Shown: positions 7,732-17,055 of the stretch, in pieces
How the letters are laid out: every line of letters begins with the position of its first letter
Numbering within the stretch: position 1 is the stretch's first letter
From: Croceibacterium_A sp044506885
Lineage (GTDB): Bacteria > Pseudomonadota > Alphaproteobacteria > Sphingomonadales > Sphingomonadaceae
Reading direction: 5' to 3'
Assembly (NCBI GenBank): GCA_044506885.1
Contig: JBIQKC010000003.1
Span: forward strand, 1-64,000
Length of the DNA stretch: 64,000 nt
The notes under the pieces: model-generated
What the model saw: the letters and a program-made list of their open reading frames with translations, nothing else
The model's database searches: none
Told to the model about the DNA's origin: nothing
Program-made: the position numbers and the translations under genes

Positions 7732-9849
7732 ATGGCGCAGAAGCGGGGCACCCGCTCCTCCAATCGACGCAAATCCGCGGCTGCGCCGCAACGATCGCGG
7801 TTCCGGCTATGGCTGCGCCGGATCCTGATCGGCGCGGGCGCGGCGTTCGCGCTGGCGCTGCTGGCGCTGGGCACATCGGTGTTCTTCGCCGCGCGCGGCC
7901 TGCCCGGTTACGCGACGCTGATGAACAGCCAGGTAGGCCAGACGATCGTGGTGCGCGCCCGCGACGGCAGCGAGATCGTCTCGCTCGGCCCCAGCTACGG
8001 CCAGTGGCTCTATTCCGACGAAATCCCGCAAGTGATGAAGGACGCGATGATCTCGGTCGAGGACCGGCGGTTCCATTCGCACTGGGGGATCGATCCGCTG
8101 GGCCTGGCGCGCGCGCTCTATGTGGCGGTGCGCGACGGCGAACGGGTGGGCGCGACATCGACCATCACCCAACAGCTTGCCCGCAACGTGTTCCTCAACT
8201 CCAACCGGACTTACGACCGCAAGCTGCGGGAAGGCGTGCTGGCGATGGCGCTGGAAGCCAAGTTCTCCAAGGAACAGATTCTCGAGCTCTATCTCAACAA
8301 GGTCTATTTCGGCGGCGGGGCCTACGGCATCGATTCCGCCAGCCGCAAGTTCTTCAGCCATTCGGCGCGCGAACTGACCACCGCCGAGGCGGCGATCATC
8401 GCCGGCCTGGTCAAGGCGCCGAGCCGTTATTCGCCGACCGCCGACGTCGATGCCGCCGTGTCGCGCGCCAACGTGGTCCTTGGCCAGATGCGCAAGTACG
8501 GCGCGCTCGGCGCCGACGAGCTGGCGCGGGTCGATGTTTCCGCGGTCAAGCTGAAGCGCGAGGAGGGGCAGAATTCGGCGCGCTACTTCACCGACTACGT
8601 GCTGCCCCAGCTCGACATCCTGCTCCCCGACGCCGCGTTCGAGCCGATCGAGGTCTGGACCACGCTCGATCCAGACCTGCAACGCTCCGCCACTTCGGCG
8701 CTTGCCGCCAACACGCCGGGCGGCGCGCAAGGCGCGCTGGTCAGCCTCGACCGCGACGGGGCGATCCTCGCGCTGGTGGGCGGCACCGACTACATCGAAT
8801 CGAACTACAACCGCGCGACCGACGCGGTGCGCCAGCCGGGATCGGCGTGGAAGCTGTTCGTCTACCTCACCGCGCTCGAAGCCGGCTACACGCCGGACGA
8901 CCGCGTCAACGATACCCCGGTAACGATCGGCGACTGGTCGCCGCGCAATTCCAACGGCCGCTTTTCGGGCGAGATCGACGTGCGCACCGCGTTCGCCTAT
9001 TCGATCAACACGGTGGCCGCGCAACTCGGCAACGAGGTCGGGTTCTCCTCGGTCGCTTCGATGGCGCGGCGGTTCGGCATCACCACGCCAGTCTCGACTT
9101 ACCCCTCGATGGTCCTCGGCAGTTCGGAAGTGCGCGTGATCGACATGGTCCGCGCCTTCGCCGCGGTCTCGGCCGGGGGGCGGTCGGTCGAACCTTACGG
9201 CATCACCCGTGTGGTGACGGCGGACGGCGAAGTGCTCTACCAGCGCCAGCAGCCGCGCAGCTACCAGCTGGTGCCCGACTATGTCGCGGCCGGCATCACC
9301 GACCTGCTGCAAACGGCGGTCAACACCGGCACCGGGCGCGCGGCCCAGATCGGCCGCCCGGTCGCGGGCAAGACCGGCACCACCAGTTCCAACAAGGACG
9401 GGTGGTTCGTCGGCTTTTCCAGCGGCATCACGACCGGCGTGTGGATGGGACGCGACGATGCGAAGGCCGTACCCGGCCTGCAAGGCGGCGCGGCCCCGGC
9501 GCGCGCGTTCTCCGATTACATGCGCGTCGCCACCCGCACCCGCCCGATCGAGGAGTTCGACACCGACCTCAAGCTGCCGGAATGGCAGATCGAGCCGGAC
9601 GAGGAGTGGATGTTCGAGGACCGCGACGACGACTACTATTTCGTCGACGAACAGGGCAACCTGATCGAGCCGGTCGACGGCAGCGAGCGGCGCGGGCCGA
9701 CCTTCCCGGTGGAAGGCGAGCAGGTTCCGGGGAGCGACACGAGCCAGACCCCGCGCAGTCCGAGACCCGGCGCAAGCCCGCCACAGGCGGCGAGCGACGA
9801 CTTCCTCGAACGGGCGATCGGCGGCGAGGTCGGCGGCGCGAGCCAGTAA
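7732..9849 (+). CDS. mrcA: Penicillin-binding protein 1A (bifunctional peptidoglycan synthase)
   Basis: A 705-residue class A PBP. A basic cytoplasmic tail is followed by one transmembrane helix (about residues 28-50). The GT51 glycosyltransferase domain (about 70-250) has the catalytic Glu in ISVEDRRFHSHWGID and the TSTITQQLARNVFL signature. The transpeptidase domain (about 330-620) has SAWK (active-site Ser), SIN (SxN) and KTGTT boxes. It polymerises lipid II and cross-links peptide stems at the inner membrane. The acidic/Pro-rich C-terminal tail after residue 640 is poorly conserved. The start ATG is the first in frame after the gap. Confidence 0.95.
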   Translation: MAQKRGTRSSNRRKSAAAPQRSRFRLWLRRILIGAGAAFALALLALGTSVFFAARGLPGYATLMNSQVGQTIVVRARDGSEIVSLGPSYGQWLYSDEIPQVMKDAMISVEDRRFHSHWGIDPLGLARALYVAVRDGERVGATSTITQQLARNVFLNSNRTYDRKLREGVLAMALEAKFSKEQILELYLNKVYFGGGAYGIDSASRKFFSHSARELTTAEAAIIAGLVKAPSRYSPTADVDAAVSRANVVLGQMRKYGALGADELARVDVSAVKLKREEGQNSARYFTDYVLPQLDILLPDAAFEPIEVWTTLDPDLQRSATSALAANTPGGAQGALVSLDRDGAILALVGGTDYIESNYNRATDAVRQPGSAWKLFVYLTALEAGYTPDDRVNDTPVTIGDWSPRNSNGRFSGEIDVRTAFAYSINTVAAQLGNEVGFSSVASMARRFGITTPVSTYPSMVLGSSEVRVIDMVRAFAAVSAGGRSVEPYGITRVVTADGEVLYQRQQPRSYQLVPDYVAAGITDLLQTAVNTGTGRAAQIGRPVAGKTGTTSSNKDGWFVGFSSGITTGVWMGRDDAKAVPGLQGGAAPARAFSDYMRVATRTRPIEEFDTDLKLPEWQIEPDEEWMFEDRDDDYYFVDEQGNLIEPVDGSERRGPTFPVEGEQVPGSDTSQTPRSPRPGASPPQAASDDFLERAIGGEVGGASQ

Positions 9850-9901
9850 GGGACGCCCTCGACCGCCAGTGCGAACTTCATGGGAGGGACAGCAGGGCCG
9901 A

Positions 9902-9926
9902 CGCCCGCCCGATACCAGGGCGGGCG
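9902..9926. terminator. GC-rich hairpin between convergent PBP1A and degP genes
   Basis: CGCCCGCCC-GATACCA-GGGCGGGCG is a perfect 9-bp stem with a 7-nt loop between two genes that end toward each other. It lacks a T-tract on either side but its position suits a bidirectional transcription end. Confidence 0.45.
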
Positions 9927-9945
9927 GCGGCTCCGTTACCCACCA

Positions 9946-11466
9946 TCAGCGCAGGCGAACCGGTATCGACTGTTCGGCCTGTCCGCGCGGCCGGATGCGC
10001 AGCAGCACCGCCGTACGCCCTTCCGCCTGCGCCGCGCGGATCACTTCCTCCAGCTCGGCGACGCTGGCGACGTCGGCATAGTTGGCGCTGAGGATGATCG
10101 TGCCGCGCGCAAGGCCCTTGCGCGCCGCGTCGGCATTGGGATCGACATTGGTGACGATCACGCCCGTGGTGCTGGTGGGCAAGCCAAGTTGCCCGGCGAT
10201 CTGCGGCGTGAGCGGAATGACCGCGACGCCGAGCGCCTGCTCTATCAGTCCGCCTTGCGTGGGTCCTTCGAGCGACGGACCGCCTTCCTCGTCCGGATTG
10301 AACAATTGCGCGGCGATCTGGTCTTCGCTCGGCCGGCGGCCGATGGTCACCGGAACCGTCTGGCGCTGCCCGTCGCGAACGATCTCCAGATTGACGCGCT
10401 GGCCCGGAGCGATGTTGGCGACGATGAACGACAGGGTCTGGTCGGGCGTCACGTCCTTGCCGTCGATCCTGAGCACCACGTCGCCGGCCCGCAGCCCGGC
10501 CTGGGCGGCGGGTTCGCCTTCCTGCACGCGCTGGATGAACTCGCCGCGATTCTGCGGCAAGCCGAGCGCGGCGGCCATATCCTCGGTCATCGGCTGGATG
10601 CTGACGCCGAGATAGCCGCGCAGGATCTCTTCCCCGGCGATCAGCTTGTCCACGATCGGCGAGGCGACTTCGGCGGGGATGGCGAAACCGATGCCGACGC
10701 TGCCGCCCGAAGGCGAGAGAATGGCGTTGTTGATGCCGATCACGTTGCCCTGCATGTCGAACAGCGGGCCGCCGGAATTGCCGCGATTGATGCTGGCGTC
10801 GGTCTGGATGAAGCGGTCGTAGGCGCCGAAGCCCGCAGTGCGGAGCTGGGCGGAAATGATGCCCGAGGTGACGGTTCCGCCGAGGCCGAACGGATTGCCG
10901 ATCGCGATCACCCAGTCTCCCGCCCGCGCCCCGTTCGAATCGCCGAACCGGACGAACGGAAAGTCGCCGTTGCCGCTGATCTTGAGCACCGCGATGTCGG
11001 ACTGCGGATCGTTGCCGACGACTTCGGCCGTGTACTCGGTCCCGTCGGGCATGGTCACAGTCACTTCCTCGAGCTCCGCGCGGCCGTCGGGCTTGATGAC
11101 GTGATTGTTGGTCACGACGTAGCCGTCGGCCGAGATGATGAAGCCCGAGCCGAGCGATTGCGCCTCGCGCGTGGTCGGAGCGCCGCCGCGGTTGCCGAAC
11201 AAGTCGGCGAACGGCGTCCCAGCGAACGGGTTGGTGTTGACGGTGATCCGCTGGCGCGTGGAGATGTTCACCACCGCCGGCTGCAACTGCTCGGTCAGGT
11301 CGGCGAAGCTCGCCGGCGCTCCCGCGCGCGGCACGATGCTGGTAAGGGCGCGGTCGTCGTTCTGCGCGACCTGCGCTCCCGCAGGATAGCCGGTCGCGAG
11401 CGAAAGGGCGGCCCCGCCCGCAAGCAGGGCCATGGTGATGCCGTAGGAGTAGCGCACTGGCTTCAC
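9946..11466 (-). CDS. degP: Do-family periplasmic serine protease (DegP/DegQ-like)
   Basis: A 506-residue HtrA-type protease/chaperone that degrades misfolded envelope proteins. A signal peptide (to about GYPAGAQV) is followed by the trypsin-like domain with His in VVTNNHVIK, Asp in PQSDIAVLKI and Ser in RGNSGGPLFD, then two PDZ domains (about 285-375 and 400-500; GYLGVSIQPMTEDMAAALGL opens the first). Translation probably starts at GTG (11466) behind AGAGGA; an ATG 11 codons further in is an alternative. It sits directly downstream of hflK-hflC, a common alphaproteobacterial arrangement joining membrane and periplasmic quality control. Confidence 0.93.
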   Translation of the reverse strand: MKPVRYSYGITMALLAGGAALSLATGYPAGAQVAQNDDRALTSIVPRAGAPASFADLTEQLQPAVVNISTRQRITVNTNPFAGTPFADLFGNRGGAPTTREAQSLGSGFIISADGYVVTNNHVIKPDGRAELEEVTVTMPDGTEYTAEVVGNDPQSDIAVLKISGNGDFPFVRFGDSNGARAGDWVIAIGNPFGLGGTVTSGIISAQLRTAGFGAYDRFIQTDASINRGNSGGPLFDMQGNVIGINNAILSPSGGSVGIGFAIPAEVASPIVDKLIAGEEILRGYLGVSIQPMTEDMAAALGLPQNRGEFIQRVQEGEPAAQAGLRAGDVVLRIDGKDVTPDQTLSFIVANIAPGQRVNLEIVRDGQRQTVPVTIGRRPSEDQIAAQLFNPDEEGGPSLEGPTQGGLIEQALGVAVIPLTPQIAGQLGLPTSTTGVIVTNVDPNADAARKGLARGTIILSANYADVASVAELEEVIRAAQAEGRTAVLLRIRPRGQAEQSIPVRLR

Positions 11467-11571
11467 GTCCTCTTTGTTCCTTCTGTCATGCCGCGACGCG
11501 CCGGGCGCCGCTCGTTGTCAGTCCCGCGAATCGATTCACGACCGGGGGGCTGAACGCCGATTGAACGCCGG

Positions 11572-11587
11572 GGGTCCGTACGGACCC
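11572..11587. repeat. 16-bp perfect palindrome at the hflC stop codon
   Basis: GGGTCCGTACGGACCC is fully self-complementary and abuts the hflC stop (TAG on the minus strand). Read on the minus strand it is preceded by TA, giving TAGGGTCCGTAC, the 12-mer also present at 1321 and 20805. It may terminate hflKC transcription ahead of degP or be a protein site. Confidence 0.5.
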
Positions 11588-12441
11588 TAGCGGCTTCCTC
11601 CGTTGCGGAACTGACGCAGGTAGTCGTTTCCTTCGTCCATCACGATCGAGCTGTTGCCGCTGCCCGTCTCGAACGTCCGCCGGTAGGACTGCATCGCGCG
11701 GAAGAAGTCGTAGAAGTCCGGATCCTTGTTGAACGCTTCGGCATAGATCTGCGCCGCGTTCGCCTCCGCTTCCGCGCGGATGATCTGCGCGTCGCGCCGC
11801 CCGCCCGCGCGGATCGTCTCCGCTTCTTCCTGGCGATCGGATTGCATCCGCGTGAACGCGGCCTGGAGCGGCGTGCCTTGCGGCAGGTCGGCGCGCTTGA
11901 TGCGCACGTCGAGCACTTGCGCCCCGTATTGCCGCGCCTGCCGGTCCAGCGCTTCGCGGATGTTGCTCATCGCGTTGCCCCGCTCCGGCGTCAGCAGGCT
12001 GGCGAACGTGCGCCGGCCGAGTTCCTGCCGCAGCACCGAGGTCAGGATCGGTTCGAGCTGATTGCGCAGCTGCTCTTCGGTCCCGGCGCGTTCGACGAAC
12101 AGCACCGGGTCGAAGATGCGGAAGCGCGCGTAGGCGTTCACTTCCAGCCGCTGCTGGTCGTTCGACAGCACCGTCTCGCCTTCCATGTCGAGATCGAGGA
12201 TGCGGCGATCGACGTACTGGATCCGCTCGACCAGCGGGATGCGGAACCACATCCCCGCCCCGGTCTGGCCATAGGGCCGGTCGGGCTCGAACCGGTTGAT
12301 GACCTCGACCGGCTCACCGGTGCGGATCTTCACCGCCTGATGCGTTTCCGGAACGATGACGATCGAGCTCGCCGCGATGAGCAGCAGCCCGGCGACGGCC
12401 AGGATCGTGGTCCTGTAGTTCTGCCAGATCGCTTCCATCAT
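11587..12441 (-). CDS. hflC: HflC, modulator of FtsH protease (SPFH/band 7 protein)
   Basis: A 284-residue inner-membrane protein. One N-terminal transmembrane helix (TTILAVAGLLLIAASSIVIV) precedes the SPFH/band 7 domain (HQAVKIRTGEPVEVINR onward) and a long coiled coil (RMQSDRQEEAETIRAGGRRD). With HflK it forms the large periplasmic cage that surrounds the FtsH AAA protease and restrains its access to substrates. The start ATG overlaps the hflK stop (ATGA), indicating coupled translation and equal stoichiometry. Normal length for the family. Confidence 0.95.
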   Translation of the reverse strand: MMEAIWQNYRTTILAVAGLLLIAASSIVIVPETHQAVKIRTGEPVEVINRFEPDRPYGQTGAGMWFRIPLVERIQYVDRRILDLDMEGETVLSNDQQRLEVNAYARFRIFDPVLFVERAGTEEQLRNQLEPILTSVLRQELGRRTFASLLTPERGNAMSNIREALDRQARQYGAQVLDVRIKRADLPQGTPLQAAFTRMQSDRQEEAETIRAGGRRDAQIIRAEAEANAAQIYAEAFNKDPDFYDFFRAMQSYRRTFETGSGNSSIVMDEGNDYLRQFRNGGSR

Positions 12442-13631
12442 TCGCCTGCCGGTTGCTGGGCCGCGCGGCGGCGTAGTTCGGGGAGCGGCAGATAGGGCGT
12501 GACCCCATCCGCCTCGACGATGGTCTTGTCGGTGTTGGCGAGCACGGCTTCCATGGTCTCGTAGTAGAGCCGGCGCCGGGTCACTTCGGGCGCGAGGCGG
12601 TACTGTTCGTAGATCTCGTTGAATTCGGCCGCGCTGCCTTGCGCCTGGGCGAGCATCTGCTGTTCGTAGCGGCGCGCGTCGTTGAGGTTGCGCTCCGCAT
12701 CCTGCCGCGCGGCGAGCACGTCGTTGAACGCCTCGATCACCTGCTGCGGAGCTTCGGTCCGGGCGATCTCGACGCCCTGCACCGCGATCCCCGCTCCATA
12801 AGTGTCGAGGATCGACTGCATCCGCGTGCGCACGCGAGTCTCGACCTGTTCGCGCCCCTCGCCCGACAGGACCCGGTCGAGGTCGGCTTCCGCCACCGAG
12901 GCGCGCATCGCCGCCTCGGCGACTTCGCGCAAGGTTTCTCGCGGCTCGGCGAGTTGGAAATTGAACTGCACCAGATCCTTGATGTTCCAGCGGATGAGGT
13001 AGGACAGGTCGACGAGGTTCTGGTCTCCCGTCAGGATCAGGTTCTCCCCGTCCCCGCCGATATTCTCGAGCCGGATTTCGCTCACGTTCTCGACGCTGAC
13101 CGACTGGATCGGCCACGGCAGGGTCAGGCTCGTGCCCGGATTGAGCGTGCGCGAATACTTGCTGCCGAACCAGGTCACGATGCCTTGTTCGCGCGGCTGG
13201 ACGAAATGGAGGCTGGATACGCCTAGCCATACCAGTGCGATCGCGCCGAGCGCGAGCGGAAACCAGCTTCCGCCACCCGGCCGCTGCGGCAGGCGGAAGT
13301 TCGGCCCCCGCGGCCCGCCCCTGCGCCGCGGCCCTTCGGGCCCGCGATTCCTGAAGATGTCCTCTATATTGGCCGAACGGCGACGGCGCTCGTCCCCGCC
13401 AGCCTCGCCGCTTCCGCCGCCGGGCAGCCAGGGATTGCGCGGCCCTCGCGGCGCGTCCCCATCCGTCGGCCCGTCCGTCGGCGGAGTCTCGCCCTGGCCA
13501 GACTCGTCTTCGCCCGAAGCGCCTTTCGCGCCCGGCTGCTTGTCGGCATCCTTGCCTGGCTTGCCCCACGGGCTACGCTTGCCCGCCATCGCCAGCACGA
13601 TCCTTTCGATCATCCCGCCCAATCTTTCCAT
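12438..13631 (-). CDS. hflK: HflK, modulator of FtsH protease (SPFH/band 7 protein)
   Basis: About 397 residues. A Gly/Pro/Arg-rich cytoplasmic N-terminus precedes one transmembrane helix (FPLALGAIALVWLGVSSLHFV), then the SPFH domain (QPREQGIVTWFGSKY) and a C-terminal coiled coil. Partner of HflC in the FtsH-regulating complex. Start choice is open: ATGs at 13631, 13613 and 13589 are in frame, and a further one at 13682 lies upstream of a TATAAA box. The TATAAA ends 7 nt before the ATG at 13631, so the mRNA may be nearly leaderless from there; GAAAGGA before 13589 supports that start as the alternative. Confidence 0.92.
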   Translation of the reverse strand: MERLGGMIERIVLAMAGKRSPWGKPGKDADKQPGAKGASGEDESGQGETPPTDGPTDGDAPRGPRNPWLPGGGSGEAGGDERRRRSANIEDIFRNRGPEGPRRRGGPRGPNFRLPQRPGGGSWFPLALGAIALVWLGVSSLHFVQPREQGIVTWFGSKYSRTLNPGTSLTLPWPIQSVSVENVSEIRLENIGGDGENLILTGDQNLVDLSYLIRWNIKDLVQFNFQLAEPRETLREVAEAAMRASVAEADLDRVLSGEGREQVETRVRTRMQSILDTYGAGIAVQGVEIARTEAPQQVIEAFNDVLAARQDAERNLNDARRYEQQMLAQAQGSAAEFNEIYEQYRLAPEVTRRRLYYETMEAVLANTDKTIVEADGVTPYLPLPELRRRAAQQPAGE

Positions 13632-13784
13632 GCCAGCATTTATAGGGGCCGCCCGCGTAATGAACAGGGGCGAAGCGGACATTTTCGCCGTACCCCTCGC
13701 ACAAGGTGGACGAGACCTGCTTCACCCAGTCGGAAACATCGCGGTTGCTTCCAATTGGGTGGAGCAGGGTCTAGCAGGCCCGCG

Positions 13785-14750
13785 ATGACGTCCTCCGCCT
13801 CGATCCAGCAGCATGTTCCCGCAGCCATAGCGCCGCGCATCCGGTCGGCGCGCTTCGCCGATGGCGTGGCGACGCTTGTCGCCGACGCCAGCGGGCTGGG
13901 GCGCGACGAAGCGCGGGCCCTGCAACGCGAGATCGAGCAAGCGGTCGGCGCCGCGCCCGGTGTGAGCGAAGTGCGGGTGGCGCTGATGGCCGACAAGGTC
14001 CGGCGGCGGATCGTCGCGGTCGGATCGGGCAAGGGCGGCGTCGGCAAGTCCACGCTCGCGGCCAACCTCGCGGTCGCGCTGGCGCGCGCCGGGCGCAAGG
14101 TCGGCATGGTCGATGCCGACATCTACGGCCCGTCGCAGCCGATGCTGCTCGATGCCGCGAACGAGAAGCCGACCGCCGAAGGCCAGCAGCTGATCCCGGT
14201 GGAAAGCCCGTTCGGCGTCCGCATGCTGTCGATGGGCCAGCTGGTCGCGCCGGGCAAGGCTATCGCCTGGCGCGGGCCGATGACCGGCAGCGCGCTGGGT
14301 CAGTTGATGGACGCGCAGTGGGGCGATACCGAACTGCTGCTGGTCGACCTGCCGCCGGGAACCGGGGACGTGCAGCTGACGATGTTGCAGAAGTTCAAGC
14401 CCGACGGCGCGATCGTGGTTTCGACGCCGCAGGACCTGGCGCTGATCGACGCCACGCGCGCGATCGACCTGTTCCGACAGGCGGACGTGCCGGTGATCGG
14501 GCTGGTCGAGAACATGGCCGGCTATCTCTGCCCCCATTGCGGCCAGCCGAGCGACCCGTTCGGAACCGGCGGAGCCGAAGCGGCCGCGCACGCGCTGGGC
14601 GAGCGGTTCCTCGGCCGCATTCCGCTGGCGATGGAAATCCGCATCGCCAGCGATGCCGGCCAGCCTCCCGCGGCGGGCGACGGGCCGCAGGGACAGGCCT
14701 TCGCCGCCATTGCCGCCGGGCTTTCCGCCTGGCTCGACGAGACGCGGTGA
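13785..14750 (+). CDS. mrp: Mrp/NBP35-family iron-sulfur cluster carrier ATPase
   Basis: A 321-residue P-loop protein. The deviant Walker A GSGKGGVGKST, the switch DADIYGPSQPML and VDLPPGTGDVQLT are family signatures; CPHC in GYLCPHCGQPSDPFG is the pair that holds a bridging 4Fe-4S cluster in the dimer. The short N-terminal DUF59-like region is degenerate (about 85 residues). It transfers Fe-S clusters to apo-enzymes. The next gene encodes a molybdenum hydroxylase-type protein whose partner subunits need Fe-S centres, a possible functional link. The ATG at 13785 gives the expected start; a TTG ten codons upstream is possible. Confidence 0.93.
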   Translation: MTSSASIQQHVPAAIAPRIRSARFADGVATLVADASGLGRDEARALQREIEQAVGAAPGVSEVRVALMADKVRRRIVAVGSGKGGVGKSTLAANLAVALARAGRKVGMVDADIYGPSQPMLLDAANEKPTAEGQQLIPVESPFGVRMLSMGQLVAPGKAIAWRGPMTGSALGQLMDAQWGDTELLLVDLPPGTGDVQLTMLQKFKPDGAIVVSTPQDLALIDATRAIDLFRQADVPVIGLVENMAGYLCPHCGQPSDPFGTGGAEAAAHALGERFLGRIPLAMEIRIASDAGQPPAAGDGPQGQAFAAIAAGLSAWLDETR

Positions 14751-14760
14751 GGAGCGGGTA

Positions 14761-17055
14761 CTGAGCGGGCCGGTTGTATCGCGGCGCGGCCTGCTGGCCG
14801 GCGCGGCCGTCGGCGGGGGGCTGCTGGTCGCCTGGATGCTGCTGCCGCGCCGCTACGACGCGCCGCTCGCTCCGGGGCGCGGCGAGGCGGGCTTCAACGC
14901 CTGGCTCAAGATCGGCCGCGACGGCGTAGTGACCGTCGCCGTGCCGCAACTCGAAATGGGCCAGGGGGTGACCACGATCCTGCCGCAGATCGTGGCGATG
15001 GAACTCGGGGCGGACTGGCGGCAAGTGGCAGTCGAGCCCGCGCCGGCCAGCGGGGCCTATCTCAATCTCCCGCTGGCCGCGCGCTGGGCGCCGCTGTGGG
15101 AGCCGGCCATTGCCGCGCTGGCCGACGAACCCGACGACTACCTGCTGCGGCGCTGGGCCGAGCGCGAAAGCTTCGGCGCGACCGCCGAAGGCGCGACCCT
15201 CGCGGCGTTCGAAACGCCGTGCCGCGAGGCGGGGGCCGCCGCGCGCGCGATGCTGGCGATGGCGGCCGCCGACCGCTGGGGCGTGGCGTGGGAGGAGTGC
15301 GACGCTCGCGACGGCTTCGTCCTTCACGGCGAGCAGCGGCTGAGCTTTGCCGAGCTCGCCATGGAGGCCGCCGCCTACGACCCGCCGGACCCGCCGCCGT
15401 TGCGCCCGCGGCCGCCCGCGGAAACTGCGTTCCGCGGCGGCGCCGAACAACCGTCGGCGCCGGCTTTCCCCCGCCTGGACCTGCCGTCCAAGGTCGACGG
15501 CAGTCACCTGTTCGCCGGCGACGTGCGGCTGCCCGGCATGGTCTATGCCGCGATACGCCACGGCCCGCTCGACCGTGCGGAGCTGTCGAGCTTCGAACCC
15601 GAGGCGGCGGCAGGGCGGCGCGATCTCGTCGGCGTGGTCAAGGGGAAGCGCTGGCTGGCCGCGGTGGCGACCAACTGGTGGGCGGCGGAACAGGCGCTCG
15701 ACGCGCTGGCGCCGCGCTTCAAGGTCGCGCGCCCCGTTTCCTCGACCCGCATCGAGGAGCTGCTCGACGCCGGTGTCCGCCGGGGCGATCCCGTCCGCGT
15801 GGCCGAGCGCGGCGCGGGCGATGCGGCGATTGCGGAAGGCGCTGGCGCGCCGAGCCTGGCGTTGCGCTACGACGCGATGCCGGCCGCGCACGGCACGATC
15901 GAGACCGCAAGCTGCGCCGCGCGGCTGGCTGAAGGACGGCTGGAACTGTGGCTCGCCAGCCAGGCGCCGGAACGCGCGCGCCGCGCCGTGGCGAAGGCGC
16001 TCGGCATGACGCTGACCGATGTCGTGCTGTACCCGATGCCGGCGGGCGGCAGCTTCGATCGGCGGCTGGAGCACGACCACGCGATCGAGGCGGCGCTGAT
16101 CGCACGCGAAATCGGCCGGCCGGTGCAGCTGATCTGGTCGCGGTGGCAGGAACAGCTCGCGCTGCGCCCTCGCCCGCCGGCGGCCGCGGTGCTGGCGGCA
16201 AAGCTCGGCCCCGAGGGACGGATCGACGCCTTGCGCTCGCGGATCGCCATGCCGGCAAGCGCGTTTGAGTTCGGCCGGCGGCTGTTCGGCAACCGCACGA
16301 CATGGTCGGCGATCGACGAGGTCGACGGCCGGGCGGACGCCATGGTCGCCGAAGGACTCATGCCGGCTTACGGCATCCCGGACGTCGCGGTCGACCATGT
16401 CCCCGTGCGCATCGACCTGCCCACCGGGCGGCTGCGCGCGAACGCCCACGGTTACGCCTGCTTCTTCGTCGAAAGCTTCATCGACGAGGTCGCGCAGCGC
16501 AACGGGCGCGAGCCGCTGTCGTTCCGCATCGCCATGCTTGGCGGCGACCTGCGTCTCGCCCAGTGCCTGCAACGCGCGGCGCGGCTGGGCGAATGGGACG
16601 GCGGCGCGCCGGGGAGCGGGCAAGGACTGGCCTGCCATGCGATGGGCGATACCCTTTCCGGCGGACGGATCGCGGTGGTCGCCACGGCCGTCGCCGGCGA
16701 AGGCGGGGTGCGGGTGGAAAAGATCGCCGCCGCGGTCGATATTGGCCGGGTGGTCAACCGCGACATCGCCTTGCAGCAGATCGAAGGGGGGCTGATCTAC
16801 GGCATCGGCCTCGCGCTCGGGTCCGGCCTCGGCTACGAGCGCGGGCTGCCGGTGCAAGGCCGCCTCGCCGCGCTGAACCTGCCGACGCTGGCGGACAGCC
16901 CGGAGATCGCGGTGGACCTGATCGACAGCGATGCCGAGCCGTTCGATCCGGGCGAGTTGCCCGTCGCGCCGGTCGCGCCCGCCATCGCCAATGCGCTGTT
17001 TTCCGCAACCGGCCTGCGCCTGCGCCGGTTGCCGCTGCTTTCGGGCGGACTGTGA
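14761..17055 (+). CDS. Tat-exported molybdopterin-binding oxidoreductase large subunit (isoquinoline 1-oxidoreductase beta-like)
   Basis: About 764 residues of the xanthine dehydrogenase/aldehyde oxidoreductase superfamily. The N-terminus VVSRRGLLAGAAVGGGLLVAW is a twin-arginine signal. It contains PQLEMGQGVTT and PAGGSFDRRLEHD cofactor loops and the C-terminal PGELPVAPVAPAIANA segment, whose Glu corresponds to the catalytic base. The family hydroxylates N-heterocycles or aldehydes at a Mo-cytosine dinucleotide centre and normally pairs with a small 2Fe-2S subunit, absent here. No ATG, GTG or TTG lies between the mrp stop and the Tat motif: the best start is CTG at 14761, 6 nt after GAGGAG. 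The only ATG upstream (14653) lies deep within mrp. Confidence 0.8.
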   Translation: MSGPVVSRRGLLAGAAVGGGLLVAWMLLPRRYDAPLAPGRGEAGFNAWLKIGRDGVVTVAVPQLEMGQGVTTILPQIVAMELGADWRQVAVEPAPASGAYLNLPLAARWAPLWEPAIAALADEPDDYLLRRWAERESFGATAEGATLAAFETPCREAGAAARAMLAMAAADRWGVAWEECDARDGFVLHGEQRLSFAELAMEAAAYDPPDPPPLRPRPPAETAFRGGAEQPSAPAFPRLDLPSKVDGSHLFAGDVRLPGMVYAAIRHGPLDRAELSSFEPEAAAGRRDLVGVVKGKRWLAAVATNWWAAEQALDALAPRFKVARPVSSTRIEELLDAGVRRGDPVRVAERGAGDAAIAEGAGAPSLALRYDAMPAAHGTIETASCAARLAEGRLELWLASQAPERARRAVAKALGMTLTDVVLYPMPAGGSFDRRLEHDHAIEAALIAREIGRPVQLIWSRWQEQLALRPRPPAAAVLAAKLGPEGRIDALRSRIAMPASAFEFGRRLFGNRTTWSAIDEVDGRADAMVAEGLMPAYGIPDVAVDHVPVRIDLPTGRLRANAHGYACFFVESFIDEVAQRNGREPLSFRIAMLGGDLRLAQCLQRAARLGEWDGGAPGSGQGLACHAMGDTLSGGRIAVVATAVAGEGGVRVEKIAAAVDIGRVVNRDIALQQIEGGLIYGIGLALGSGLGYERGLPVQGRLAALNLPTLADSPEIAVDLIDSDAEPFDPGELPVAPVAPAIANALFSATGLRLRRLPLLSGGL

